This document shows positions 17,975 to 26,343 of a DNA stretch of 46,175 nucleotides, piece after piece. The notes beneath the pieces are model-generated. The model worked only from the letters and a program-made list of their open reading frames with translations, ran no database searches and was not told the origin of the DNA. Position numbers and translations under genes: made by a program. This DNA comes from an uncultured Bacteroidales bacterium (GTDB lineage: Bacteria; Bacteroidota; Bacteroidia; Bacteroidales; WCHB1-69). Positions within the stretch are counted from its first letter, which is position 1, and every line of letters starts with the position of its first letter. Location: contig CAJOFJ010000006.1 of NCBI GenBank assembly GCA_905233625.1, forward strand, positions 1-46,175, given 5' to 3'.

Positions 17975-19213
17975 TTATTTTTTGTCCACCACGATATTTT
18001 TCATATAACGGATGGGGATATATGAGGTTATAATACTGATTATCAATATTGTGAATAAAACCAGAACAAAATCCAGCCATTCCAGTTGCACCGGGTAATA
18101 GTTGATGAGATAGCCGCTGCTGCCGTCACCTAAGCCCACAATGTGGAACTTCATCTGAAGGATACAGACCAATAGACCGATGAGCAAACCTGCCAAGCCT
18201 CCCAGCAGAGAAATGAAACCGCCCTGCACCATGAAAATCTTACGTACCAACGACTTGCGTGCACCCATGGCATAGAGCACCGACAGGTCATCCTTTTTCT
18301 CGATGATGAGCATGGACAGGGTGCCAATCATGTTGAAACCTGCCACTACCAAGATAAAGGCCAGAATGACAAAGACCATCAGTTTTTCCGATTTCATGGT
18401 CTTGTAGAGGGATTCTTCCTGCTGATATTTGTCTTTCAGAATATAATTTCCTCCTAAAACCTTTTCAATGGAAGCCCGGATTTTGGCATATTCCTTTGGA
18501 TTTTTCAGTTTCAGTTCGATGGATGTCACCTCGTTCTCATAGTTCATGATGGAACGGGCAAAAGCCAATGGCACAAACACATACTTCTCGTCATATTCCG
18601 TATAGGAAGCGAAAACACCTGCCGGAATGACATAGTCGATATTGAACGCCCGCGTCGGGTCGGAAAGATTCTTGAGCAAACGCTTGGGGTAATACACCTT
18701 CAGTTGCTCGGGACTGTGCATGTTCAGCTGGATATTGCCGGCAGCGATGGCACCCATTACCGCAGCGGGACCTTCACTGTATTGCAGCGTGGCATTGCCG
18801 TCAATCAGCAAACTGTCAATGCCCGTATTGTGCAGATAATCAGGGGAAACACCCTTGACAGACACCAGCAGTTGCTTCTCGTTGTAGGTCATCAGGGTCA
18901 TGTCGGAAACCACCTCAAACACCGCCTGCACGCCCTCAAGTTTTTGCAACTCCGCCATCGGGAAAGTGTCTGTGGCGAAGACTTTCCCTTCCTTCGGAAG
19001 AATCTGATAGTCAGGATTGAAGGAATTGAAACTGCTGCGCACCAAGCCCTCCATGCCGTTGAACACCGACAAGACGATAATCAAAGCGGCCGAGCTGACC
19101 ATGATACCGATCATGGAGATAATGGAAATCACATTGATGGCATGATGTTTTTTGGGAGAAAACAGATACCTCAATCCGATGAAGCGGGCCGTTTGAAATG
19201 AATTGCTTTTCAA
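17975..19213 (-). CDS. ABC transporter permease, LolC/LolE (FtsX) family
   Basis: Inner-membrane permease of the lipoprotein-releasing type. 412 residues, the usual length for LolC/E. The N-terminal FIGLRYLFSPKKHHAINVIS plus TM helix (IISMIGIMVSSAALIIVLSV, about 30-50) is diagnostic, followed by NGMEGLVRSSFNSFNPDYQI, a large periplasmic MacB-type domain (about 55-270), and three TM helices near 275-305, 320-355 and 375-400 (VMVFVILAFILVVAGFNMIG-like start, then SMLIIEKKDDLSVLYAMGA). It starts 2 bp after the rbfA stop and ends 12 bp before porZ. The ATPase partner (lolD) is not in this window, so the exact LolC/LolE role is not assigned. Confidence 0.85.
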   Translation of the reverse strand: MKSNSFQTARFIGLRYLFSPKKHHAINVISIISMIGIMVSSAALIIVLSVFNGMEGLVRSSFNSFNPDYQILPKEGKVFATDTFPMAELQKLEGVQAVFEVVSDMTLMTYNEKQLLVSVKGVSPDYLHNTGIDSLLIDGNATLQYSEGPAAVMGAIAAGNIQLNMHSPEQLKVYYPKRLLKNLSDPTRAFNIDYVIPAGVFASYTEYDEKYVFVPLAFARSIMNYENEVTSIELKLKNPKEYAKIRASIEKVLGGNYILKDKYQQEESLYKTMKSEKLMVFVILAFILVVAGFNMIGTLSMLIIEKKDDLSVLYAMGARKSLVRKIFMVQGGFISLLGGLAGLLIGLLVCILQMKFHIVGLGDGSSGYLINYYPVQLEWLDFVLVLFTILIISIITSYIPIRYMKNIVVDKK

Positions 19214-19215
19214 GG

Positions 19216-19551
19216 CTACTGTTTCAGCAGGTTTTCAATATTTTCGATATAATCCAGAGAGTCGTCGATGAAGAAATCCAGTTGCGGAATGATGCGTAGC
19301 TGGTTTTTCACCTTCTGTCCCAAGCGGTAACGTATTTCCTTGATATTGGATTTCACCGCTTTGAGCACCTTTTCGTTGTCCTCGGCATTGAAAATGGAGA
19401 TATAGCTGCGGGCCAGCGACAAATCTTTGGTGACAGAGGTTTTGGTGACGGTAATCATGCAGTCATACACCGGAATGCCGTCGGCCAAAAAGATTTCCGC
19501 CAACTCCTTCTGTATCAGTTTCGCTATTTTCTGTTGTCTTGTTGAGTCCAT
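19216..19551 (-). CDS. rbfA: Ribosome-binding factor A
   Basis: Binds the 30S subunit during late 16S rRNA maturation and is linked to cold adaptation. 111 residues from the ATG at 19551 (MDSTRQQKIAKLIQKELAEI), the family's usual start; a KH-like fold follows with MITVTKTSVTKDLSLARSYI, a hallmark of RbfA, and LRIIPQLDFFIDDSLDYI near the end. An in-frame ATG at 19578 is rejected because it lies inside the -7 promoter element. It is the first gene of the run that continues to the Lol-type permease, porZ and recO. Confidence 0.9.
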   Translation of the reverse strand: MDSTRQQKIAKLIQKELAEIFLADGIPVYDCMITVTKTSVTKDLSLARSYISIFNAEDNEKVLKAVKSNIKEIRYRLGQKVKNQLRIIPQLDFFIDDSLDYIENIENLLKQ

Positions 19552-19575
19552 AGTTTTATTATTGCATTTAAAATG

Positions 19576-19583
19576 CAAAATTA
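19576..19583 (-). promoter_or_regulatory. -7 promoter element upstream of rbfA
   Basis: Minus-strand TAATTTTG fits TAnnTTTG, placing the transcript start near 19570 and the ATG at 19551 about 20 nt downstream. No convincing TTTG at -33. It likely drives rbfA, the permease gene, porZ and recO. Confidence 0.5.
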
Positions 19584-19647
19584 CATAAATTTCACGAATA
19601 TCCCCTTACCTTTTCACAAATTTTACGGTTTTGTCGGATGAATCCAA

Positions 19648-20976
19648 CTACATAAACATCGCCATATAGAGTGGCAGGTAATGGATGCGATCATCCGTTG
19701 TCACATTCGAATTACAAAGCACAACTGCATCGGAGATCATCGTTGAATCATGTTGCAACACATAGTCCAATGAAGCGTGTTTGCGATAATTGCCACCCGA
19801 TTTCACCTCAAGTATAATGATGCCGTCATTTCCAGGCAAGACAAAGTCAAGTTCGTGCTTGCTTTTCTGATCGAAATAGTGCAAAGGGTATCCTTTCTTC
19901 ACCAGCTCTGCGGCTACAAAATTCTCAGCAAGAGCACCTTCGTTGATATCAAGATTGCCATTCATGACAGCAAAATGCTGACGAGGAAGACTCATATTGC
20001 AAAGCATGCCAGTATCAAGAAGATACAATTTGTATAATCGACGGTTTTCAACATTCGACAAAGGCAAACTTAAAGCATTGGTCTGGATGGCATAGTATGC
20101 CATACCCGCATCAATCAGCCACTGAGTGGGATCTGCATATTTGCGGCGACTTGCCCCGTGCTCCAAATCGGCCAACACAAAGCGCTTGTCCTGTTTGGCC
20201 AATTGGGACGGAATGGAATCAAACACTCTCTTTACTAACACTTTGTCTTTGCCAGCATATTTGGAAATATCCTTTCTGTAACCAGATATGAGGTCATTTT
20301 GAGCTTTTAAGGTGAAGGTGAAATCTCGATTTTCGACAAAATTGGAAACCACTTCCGGAAGGCCACCCACCGCAAGATATTGCGCATACCTTCGCATAAC
20401 CTGTTCGTGGATGAAATCCGGCACAGACTTCATCGTATCATACGAATGTCTTAATACGCCTAATATTTCCGTTGTCATTCCCAAAGCCATTAAGAACTCC
20501 TCAAAATCAAGAGGATACATCTCCACAGTTTCTTCCGAGCCTACCGGAATGGAAGGTATTTCACCTATCTCCTCTTCAGAATTTTCATCGCCTTTGTAAT
20601 GAATCCCTAATAATGACCCAGACTCTGCATAGTCATACGCCCCATCTTCCACCAGAAATTTTATAGAAGCTCTGGCATTGGGACATTCCTGTATCTCATC
20701 GAAAAAGACCAACGTTTCACCAGGCACAAAAGGTCCAAAACCCATTGCGGAAAGATTCAAAATGATGGTGTTCGCATCCAAATCTCCGTCAAAAGCCCTT
20801 TTGGCAGAAGGTTTTTTGATAAAATTGATTTCAATAAAATGTTTGTAATGTCGGTGTCCCAACGCTCTGATGGACGTAGTTTTACCAACTTGCCGGGCCC
20901 CTTCCAGAAACAAGGCTTTCTTTCTTGACTTAACAGCCCAATTATCAAGTATTTTATCAATCTTTCTTTGTAACAT
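19648..20976 (-). CDS. AAA-type ATPase with DUF4143 (putative DNA-binding/nuclease-like C-terminus)
   Basis: A member of the large, poorly characterised ATPase family common in Bacteroidota and often present in many copies per genome. 442 residues from MLQRKIDKIL. Walker A is GARQVGKTTS, Walker B region is LVFFDEIQEC; the sensor region YAESGSLLG follows. The DUF4143 part includes a stretch LYKLYLLDTGMLCNMSL and the restriction-endonuclease-like core LDFVLPGNDGIIILEVKSGG (D...E-V-K). The frame remains open 18 codons further to 21030, but that extension encodes LEKSC twice from the upstream tandem repeat and runs across the promoter, so I use 20976. Function unknown; the surrounding genes give no clue. 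Confidence 0.85.
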   Translation of the reverse strand: MLQRKIDKILDNWAVKSRKKALFLEGARQVGKTTSIRALGHRHYKHFIEINFIKKPSAKRAFDGDLDANTIILNLSAMGFGPFVPGETLVFFDEIQECPNARASIKFLVEDGAYDYAESGSLLGIHYKGDENSEEEIGEIPSIPVGSEETVEMYPLDFEEFLMALGMTTEILGVLRHSYDTMKSVPDFIHEQVMRRYAQYLAVGGLPEVVSNFVENRDFTFTLKAQNDLISGYRKDISKYAGKDKVLVKRVFDSIPSQLAKQDKRFVLADLEHGASRRKYADPTQWLIDAGMAYYAIQTNALSLPLSNVENRRLYKLYLLDTGMLCNMSLPRQHFAVMNGNLDINEGALAENFVAAELVKKGYPLHYFDQKSKHELDFVLPGNDGIIILEVKSGGNYRKHASLDYVLQHDSTMISDAVVLCNSNVTTDDRIHYLPLYMAMFM

Positions 20977-20977
20977 A

Positions 20978-21058
20978 TTGCAACTTTTTTCCAGTATTTC
21001 GACTGCAAAAATACAACTTTTTTCCAACACTTCAACTACAAAGTTGCAACTTTTTTCC
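20978..21058. repeat. Three tandem copies, period 33 bp, upstream of the DUF4143 ATPase
   Basis: The core CAACTTTTTTCC occurs at 20981, 21014 and 21047, exactly 33 bp apart; flanks are partly conserved (TTGCAACTTTTTTCC in copies 1 and 3, TACAACTTTTTTCC in copy 2). The array contains the -7 element and directly precedes the start codon. Confidence 0.85.
21006..21013 (-). promoter_or_regulatory. -7 promoter element of the DUF4143 ATPase gene
   Basis: Minus-strand TATTTTTG inside the 33-bp repeat array fits TAnnTTTG. It predicts a start near 21000, 24 nt before the ATG at 20976. Confidence 0.5.
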
Positions 21059-21097
21059 GCATAAGAGTGGCACCTATAAAGTATTCACTCCATATAA

Positions 21098-21337
21098 CTA
21101 TATCCAACGACGATTGTGAGACACCATCCGCCGTGCATCAGGATGAATTGCAAGCAATGTCTGGGATGTGGTACGCGACATGCAACTAGCATAGACTGAA
21201 AGTGATTTAATCTCATCCCTCATGGCATTAGCATAACGCACAGCTCCTTCCTCTGATAAAATTTCTTTCAGGAAAATTCTCAACTCACTCATATCGAGAA
21301 GTGCCCCATGGCCAATTCTCACCTCATAGATTTGCAT
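21098..21337 (-). CDS. RelE/ParE-like toxin, probably C-terminally truncated
   Basis: 79 residues. The helix MSELRIFLKEILSEEGAVRY, the stretch MRDEIKSLSVYASC and the arginine-rich start of the beta-sheet (RRMVSHNRRWI) resemble RelE/ParE toxins, which are normally about 95-105 residues. The frame stops right after NRRWI, where the last strands should follow. In another frame the text continues without a stop as IVIWSEYFIGATLMRKKVAT, so a small indel may have cut the gene. It overlaps the upstream antitoxin-like gene by 14 bp, as in toxin-antitoxin pairs. If truncated, it may be inactive. Confidence 0.55.
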   Translation of the reverse strand: MQIYEVRIGHGALLDMSELRIFLKEILSEEGAVRYANAMRDEIKSLSVYASCMSRTTSQTLLAIHPDARRMVSHNRRWI

Positions 21338-21527
21338 AATCTTCGTGGACCAATGAAATCAATTCATCAAAATAGTCATCTACAGACATGGTATCCTCAA
21401 TGATTTTTTCTTTGCCAGAAGAATCGTCTCCTTGAACATGAGAATGTCTTGCGGTTCCGTATGGTGCTATTGATTCAGCCACACTGGGGATAGATTCCGG
21501 TTCTTTATGCTTATATGTTTTTTTCAT
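21324..21527 (-). CDS. Small antitoxin-like protein
   Basis: 67 residues from the ATG at 21527 (MKKTYKHKEPESIPSVAESI); the in-frame ATG at 21629 lies upstream of the promoter and is rejected. The N-terminal half is basic and probably disordered; the acidic end MSVDDYFDELISLVHEDYAN is like the toxin-binding tail of small antitoxins found next to RelE-type toxins in Bacteroidota. No clear DNA-binding domain is visible. The gene order antitoxin then toxin with a 14-bp overlap supports the pairing. Confidence 0.55.
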   Translation of the reverse strand: MKKTYKHKEPESIPSVAESIAPYGTARHSHVQGDDSSGKEKIIEDTMSVDDYFDELISLVHEDYANL

Positions 21528-21551
21528 CTTTCCAATTCTATTTTCAACTTG

Positions 21552-21559
21552 CAAAAATA
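21552..21559 (-). promoter_or_regulatory. -7 promoter element of the antitoxin-toxin pair
   Basis: Minus-strand TATTTTTG fits TAnnTTTG and lies 24 bp before the ATG at 21527. The -33 region is A+T-rich without TTTG. Confidence 0.5.
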
Positions 21560-21640
21560 ATGTTTTTATTTTTATAAAAACACATCCTGAAATACATTTT
21601 TTCAACAATGCAAAAAATACCGAAGACACTGTATATCAAC

Positions 21641-21690
21641 AACCCCACACATTTGTGCGGGGTTACTGAAATGGTGCCTCTTCGAGGCAC
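21641..21690 (-). terminator. Two hairpins after the GH89 gene
   Basis: GTGCCTC-TTC-GAGGCAC (21674-21690) is a perfect 7-bp stem, and AACCCCACAC-ATTT-GTGCGGGGTT (21641-21664) pairs over 10 bp with one G-U in minus-strand RNA. They lie 21-70 bp past the GH89 stop. No strong U-run follows, so termination is likely but not certain. Confidence 0.55.
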
Positions 21691-21710
21691 AGGCATAATC
21701 TTCGTGAATA

Positions 21711-23936
21711 TCACTTCCTATACCGTTTCTCCAATTCCGCGCGGTATTTGTCGGCGATGTTGCGGGCCAGCGCTACCCCATCGCCTTGGGGCTCGGCACT
21801 GAAATTGCCGAGACGCTCGCGCCACCATTGGCCTTCGTATTTGCAGATGCGCTCGTGGTAAGACTTCTCGTCAAATGGCACACCAGCCTCGATAGCGGCA
21901 TTCACATCCTTGAAGAACTCCTTCCAACGGTATGCATAATAGGTTTCGGTGAGACCCGCCCATGCGCGACTGGCATATTCGTTCAGCAAAGCGTCTTCCT
22001 CACCCCAGGTGGTGATTAAGTTGCGGGCATTGCTCTCGAAGTAATTTTTGTCCTCCTCGGTGGTACCGATAGCCCTCGCATCACGAATCCAACGACCTAC
22101 AAGAAAGGCACTTTCAGTCGCTAACAAGGGGTCAACATCATCCAAAATGGAGGTCATGGTTATCTCTACTTGATGAAGTTTCTCATAATCTGCTTCGCGA
22201 TATGCTTTTACATAGTCCGCATACAAATCGCTAAAATAGTTGCCCAACAGCTGGCGGGTAATATTGACCGCATCAAAATGGCGGGTACGGGTATTGCAGT
22301 CAGCCGCCAGCAAATGGTCGAGGGCATCCAGCAGGTCAATGTTATTGTATTTATAAGTCGGAGCGATATAATACTGATGATATTCCTGAATATCGCCCAT
22401 GGTGGGACGCTGGTTGATACGGACCGTCTGTCCTGGCGAGGAGACCTTGTTGTACACGCTGTCCGCCAACAGTTTCCAAGCGGCACGCATCTCCGGATCC
22501 GCTTTGCCGGCACGCTGGTCGGCAAGGCGCTCCACCCAAGCGGGCACATCCTTGGTGAGCGGATTGTCCCATGCCTTCTCGAAGACATACTCATACATAA
22601 TGGGGTTGCAGTCGAAGCCCTCCAAAGTGGAGCCGATACCCACAAAATTGTCGCCACCCTTTTCGAAAGCACGCTCTATACGCACATTCACGGTATCGAG
22701 ATTGCCCGCCAGCATCGAATTGCCTCCGAAATTACCAAGATAGCACCAAATATAAGGCACACCGTAATAGGCATTGGTACGCTCCCACACCGGCTGACGC
22801 TCGCAATAGTAGTCAAGTAACAGATGACGCTCCTTCGGGAAGGAAGTGATATACGCCTCGATGCGGTTCTCCACCTCCCAGTACTGGCGCTCGTTCCAGA
22901 ACAGCCAGGTCATTTCCAGCCAACGGGCATCGGGGTCGGCAGCCACCAGCGACTCATACACCTGACGGCTCACACGGCCAAGATATTCGGGTTCCCAGCT
23001 GGGCGGAATCATCTCGTTGAAAATATCGATACCATAGATATGGTCCGTACCAAACATTTCTATCTCCTTGCTAATGAATTTCTTCTGAATATCAGCATAC
23101 AACTCGCACTCGGGGTCGAGGAACTTGCACCAGCAGGTGCTGTCGAAGCCTGCCCAGTCGCCCAGGGATGCTAAAGGCGCATCGGGATAAATGCGGGTGA
23201 TGCATGGCGGCACATGTCCCGCAAAACCTGGCAGCACAGGTTTCATGTTCAACTCACGCTCGCGGGCCACAATCTGCTTCTGCAATTCCTTCTGGTTTTC
23301 GAGCCAGGACACGGGCAGCGGACCACCCCAGCGGTCGATGTTCTGCATACGGTGCCACGGCAGATGTGCCGGTCCAGTAAAATAGCTGCGGATTTCCTCG
23401 TCGGTCAGTCCCATCTCGCTCCACACCTCGTACCAAACAGCCTCCTGGCCCGTAATAGCCAGCGGCAGGTTGATTCCGTTAAGGGCCATCCAGTCGATGA
23501 AATGCTCCCACTGCTCCCAGTTCCACCATGGCATTGTGTAGCCGAAGGTGCAGTAATTCAGAAAGAAACGCTCAGGCACACGGGCCGACAAACTCACTTT
23601 CTCCGGCACTGTAGGCATTGTGGCGGGCAGTTCCAGCGGTTCTTCTTTGAACCACGAATACTGCGCCAGGCAGTAGTATTTCAGGTAATGATTCAAGCCC
23701 ACGGCCATGCTGTTGGCATTGTTACCACGGATAATGAGCTTTTTGCCCTTGCTTTCGATTTCGAAGCGGTCCACGGAGTCGGTTTCAAGTCGCTCAAGCA
23801 CAATGTTTTTCGAATATTCGGGCACTACCCTATCCACCAGTGCGCGCATAGCCACACACTCAGGGTCGGTTTCGGTCTTAGTGCAGGCCACACAAAGTGC
23901 AATACACAGGATGAGAATGAGATGGGGTTTATTCAT
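21711..23936 (-). CDS. Alpha-N-acetylglucosaminidase, glycoside hydrolase family 89, lipoprotein
   Basis: Removes terminal alpha-linked N-acetylglucosamine, found for example in heparan sulfate and gastric mucin glycans. 741 residues, matching NAGLU-type enzymes. A lipoprotein signal peptide ends LCVACTK (lipobox C at residue 18), so the enzyme is probably attached to the outer membrane or periplasmic face. GH89 signatures: FGYTMPWWNWEQWEHFIDWM, NGINLPLAITGQEAVWYEVW, GIDIFNEMIPPS and IWCYLGNFGGN. By comparison with human NAGLU (E316/E446), the acid/base is E308 (FNE) and the nucleophile is E439 (GSTLEGF); the spacing of 131 agrees with 130. No SusC/SusD pair is nearby, so it is not in a standard polysaccharide locus. 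The next gene upstream on the same strand encodes a fucose-isomerase-fold protein. Confidence 0.93.
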   Translation of the reverse strand: MNKPHLILILCIALCVACTKTETDPECVAMRALVDRVVPEYSKNIVLERLETDSVDRFEIESKGKKLIIRGNNANSMAVGLNHYLKYYCLAQYSWFKEEPLELPATMPTVPEKVSLSARVPERFFLNYCTFGYTMPWWNWEQWEHFIDWMALNGINLPLAITGQEAVWYEVWSEMGLTDEEIRSYFTGPAHLPWHRMQNIDRWGGPLPVSWLENQKELQKQIVARERELNMKPVLPGFAGHVPPCITRIYPDAPLASLGDWAGFDSTCWCKFLDPECELYADIQKKFISKEIEMFGTDHIYGIDIFNEMIPPSWEPEYLGRVSRQVYESLVAADPDARWLEMTWLFWNERQYWEVENRIEAYITSFPKERHLLLDYYCERQPVWERTNAYYGVPYIWCYLGNFGGNSMLAGNLDTVNVRIERAFEKGGDNFVGIGSTLEGFDCNPIMYEYVFEKAWDNPLTKDVPAWVERLADQRAGKADPEMRAAWKLLADSVYNKVSSPGQTVRINQRPTMGDIQEYHQYYIAPTYKYNNIDLLDALDHLLAADCNTRTRHFDAVNITRQLLGNYFSDLYADYVKAYREADYEKLHQVEITMTSILDDVDPLLATESAFLVGRWIRDARAIGTTEEDKNYFESNARNLITTWGEEDALLNEYASRAWAGLTETYYAYRWKEFFKDVNAAIEAGVPFDEKSYHERICKYEGQWWRERLGNFSAEPQGDGVALARNIADKYRAELEKRYRK

Positions 23937-23987
23937 AAAAGGGTGATTTATTGATTGTTAATTCGTTTACATTATATTTTGTGTTTG

Positions 23988-24072
23988 TAGAGACGTGCCG
24001 TGGCGCGTCTCTATATGGTATTATTTTTGCGTCACTACCCCGCCCTTCGGGCACCCCTTCTAAAAGAAGGGG
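23988..24072. repeat. Cluster of three hairpins between fucose-isomerase-like and GH89 genes
   Basis: TAGAGACGTGC / GCGCGTCTCTA (23988-24013, one mismatch in 11 bp), GCCC-TTC-GGGC (24042-24052) and CCCCTTCT-AAA-AGAAGGGG (24054-24072). The last lies 3 bp after the stop of the fucose-isomerase-like gene and could end its transcript. The first resembles palindromic repeats I recall as widespread in bacterial genomes. Confidence 0.7.
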
Positions 24073-24074
24073 AA

Positions 24075-25274
24075 TTACAATCCTTGCATCAATGCCTTCA
24101 ATTCGTCGGCATGGCGGCCGGGCACGATGACATGATGGTTTCCTATAGGATTGGTAAGGAAATAGGAGGTTTGCGACGGGTCATCCAAGCGTATCATCAA
24201 CTGCGTGCGGCAAAGGTCTGGTTTTGCCTGATTATAAATCAGTTGTCCTTCGGTGATAAAGTATCGGTTTAAGTCACCAGCCAGCTTGCAAATGGTAACT
24301 GGACCCTCTTGCATATAGCCTCGGATACCCACGCCTATACCCGACTCAAAATGCGTGTCCAGCTCGTAGCGTTGCACCATATCGAAGGGGATGGTACAGT
24401 GCGCAAACAGAATCTCGCCTGTCTCGGGATTGATGGAGGCAGGATTGGCCTGAAAGCACGAAGTACCGCACAATGCGCGCACCATCATCATTGTCAGCAT
24501 GGTGGGCACATCGCCCTCACAACCTGCTACAATGCCCTCGGAATTCAGCTTCGCTAAAGCCCAGCAACCCGTATTATGCACGGTATCCAGCAAATCGAAG
24601 CAACGCAAGGTAAAACCTTGTAAATTATACTTTTGAATAATTGATTTTAAGGCTGCGTATATGCGGGTGGCCATCGGCAGAGCTGCTTGAATAGCCGACA
24701 CATCGCTCTTTTCCCCCACGGGTTGTTCGGGAGTGTGTTCCAAAGTCTCCAGCAATTCGCTCATCGGAATATCCACCAACTCCACGCCCAACTTCTGACG
24801 CACCTTGGCGGCATCTTTCACGCTGGCAATCAACCAGTCGGACGGCTCTCCGATCACACCGAGGCGGCACTGACGCAAACGGTTCGAAGCCGTCCCTACT
24901 CTTTGCAACATCCTGACTTTGGAAGAGATATAGGCGGCATTACCATGCAGAATCTCTCCCTGCATGCCCTGCTGTCGCAGATACGACAGAATCTCCAGCG
25001 AGGCGGCCAAAGAATTGCTCTTGTCGGAAGCTAAGAGGTAAAACGGCTTAGCGGACTGCGCACCCAGCTGAGGCATAAGGCGTTTAAAAATTCCTTCGGT
25101 GCCACCCGTCCGCACAAAAATCAAATCCAAATCATGGCTGCCATAATCAGCAAAATCATTGTCTTTCAATTCAAAAGGCAATTCCAGCGATGATAAGAAC
25201 TCCTGGGTCAGAGCCGTTACGGACTGTGGATCATGCAAAACGGAAGTCAGTGGATAAATAGCGATGCTTTTCAT
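24075..25274 (-). CDS. L-fucose/arabinose isomerase-fold family protein
   Basis: 399 residues, cytoplasmic. Belongs to the family related to the fucose isomerase fold (COG2407-type) rather than being classical FucI, which is about 590 residues. Visible signs are LDLIFVRTGGTEG in the N-terminal Rossmann-like part, RLGVIGEPSDWLIAS at the start of the second domain, and the C-terminal FTLRCFDLLDT with VAGCEGDVPTMLTMMM, the usual metal/substrate region, plus FAHCTIPFD. Substrate unknown; a sugar isomerase role is suggested by the family and the GH89 gene next to it. Three hairpins follow the stop. Confidence 0.75.
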   Translation of the reverse strand: MKSIAIYPLTSVLHDPQSVTALTQEFLSSLELPFELKDNDFADYGSHDLDLIFVRTGGTEGIFKRLMPQLGAQSAKPFYLLASDKSNSLAASLEILSYLRQQGMQGEILHGNAAYISSKVRMLQRVGTASNRLRQCRLGVIGEPSDWLIASVKDAAKVRQKLGVELVDIPMSELLETLEHTPEQPVGEKSDVSAIQAALPMATRIYAALKSIIQKYNLQGFTLRCFDLLDTVHNTGCWALAKLNSEGIVAGCEGDVPTMLTMMMVRALCGTSCFQANPASINPETGEILFAHCTIPFDMVQRYELDTHFESGIGVGIRGYMQEGPVTICKLAGDLNRYFITEGQLIYNQAKPDLCRTQLMIRLDDPSQTSYFLTNPIGNHHVIVPGRHADELKALMQGL

Positions 25275-25342
25275 TTTTTTCTTTTTTGTTGACCGTATAA
25301 TTACTTCAGCAATAAAAGCAGAAAAAACTCTGTATAAGAATT

Positions 25343-26275
25343 TTACAATGCAACCGCATCCCAGCCGTAGTCCTGGTAATAATGGACAGAAAGACCATTG
25401 CGGCGAACATATTCTTTCAATTGCTCATGACGGACAGCCTCGCGGACATCTTGATTAGAATGCATATTCTGGTACACATCATAATGTTTGCCAAAGATGC
25501 GTTTGGCACTGACTTCATTACCAGCTCCATCCTCAGTCTGTTCAAAATCGGTAGCCGTCAATGCCCCATTTTTTCTCTGTAATAACATACACCCCGAATG
25601 ATTACCACCGGAAACAGTCTTGAGGGTGTCTCCGGCAAAATCATAGTTAAACACCCAAAAATCGCCCCATACCAACGTTTGCTCATCGTCAGGCTCTTCC
25701 GTGGAAACCAGCATCAGCACGGGAACACAGATTTCCCCCTGCGAGTAATTAGCCCCGATTTCCTTCACCAGGTAATCGCTGATGGCATCACGCATCGCCT
25801 GTTCCTTGCGACTGTTGGCGATATTCTCTATGCAGTCCTTTTTATGCCCGTCAAAATCGGACATCAGCCATTGACCATTCACCTTCTCCATATAGAGCTT
25901 ATGTTCCTCTATATCAGTTGATTCATCAAACGAACCGTCTTCCCATTTCTGTCGCACGTTGATTGTCGCCACTGCATGAGTTTCGTCAGTTTGCTCCACA
26001 CCAACCACCTCATAATCCGCAATTGTTCCGCCATTGCCAGTGACAAAATAGTACAGCCATTCATGATCCATGGCTTCGAACTCCGGCAAATGATTGAACA
26101 TTGTATCCAGCACCGCATAAAAATCGGCTGTCATATAGTCTTTTGACTTCTCCAGCAACTCATGGTCAGGAATGTATTGGCACAACTCTGCCGCACGTTC
26201 ACGCAGCTGCTTTTCTTTACTGGTACACGCCGCAAACAACAGGACGACTAAGACAATGATAAACAATCTTTTCAT
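25343..26275 (-). CDS. Uncharacterised lipoprotein
   Basis: 310 residues from the ATG at 26275: MKRLFIIVLVVLLFAACTSK is a lipoprotein signal peptide with the lipobox Cys at residue 17. The frame is open to an ATG at 26329, but that lies upstream of the promoter element. Residues about 20-150 have the look of a small NTF2-like domain (helices, then YEVVGVEQTDETHAVATINV and KLYMEKVNGQWLMSDFDG); the rest has no motif I recognise. It is followed by a 68-bp gap and the fucose-isomerase-like gene. Function unknown. Confidence 0.7.
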   Translation of the reverse strand: MKRLFIIVLVVLLFAACTSKEKQLRERAAELCQYIPDHELLEKSKDYMTADFYAVLDTMFNHLPEFEAMDHEWLYYFVTGNGGTIADYEVVGVEQTDETHAVATINVRQKWEDGSFDESTDIEEHKLYMEKVNGQWLMSDFDGHKKDCIENIANSRKEQAMRDAISDYLVKEIGANYSQGEICVPVLMLVSTEEPDDEQTLVWGDFWVFNYDFAGDTLKTVSGGNHSGCMLLQRKNGALTATDFEQTEDGAGNEVSAKRIFGKHYDVYQNMHSNQDVREAVRHEQLKEYVRRNGLSVHYYQDYGWDAVAL

Positions 26276-26307
26276 ATCTGTATCTTTTTTAATAGTAAAA
26301 TAAAATG

Positions 26308-26315
26308 CAAAGATA
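26308..26315 (-). promoter_or_regulatory. -7 promoter element of the lipoprotein gene
   Basis: Minus-strand TATCTTTG fits TAnnTTTG, 32 bp before the ATG at 26275. It decides the start choice of that gene. Confidence 0.55.
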
Positions 26316-26343
26316 CGATATTTTCTCAATTCAAAAGAAAGTC

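Noticed and set aside
24075-25274. Annotation as classical L-fucose isomerase (fucI)
   Set aside because: 399 residues is too short for FucI (about 590); only the shared fold and the CEGDV-type motif are present.
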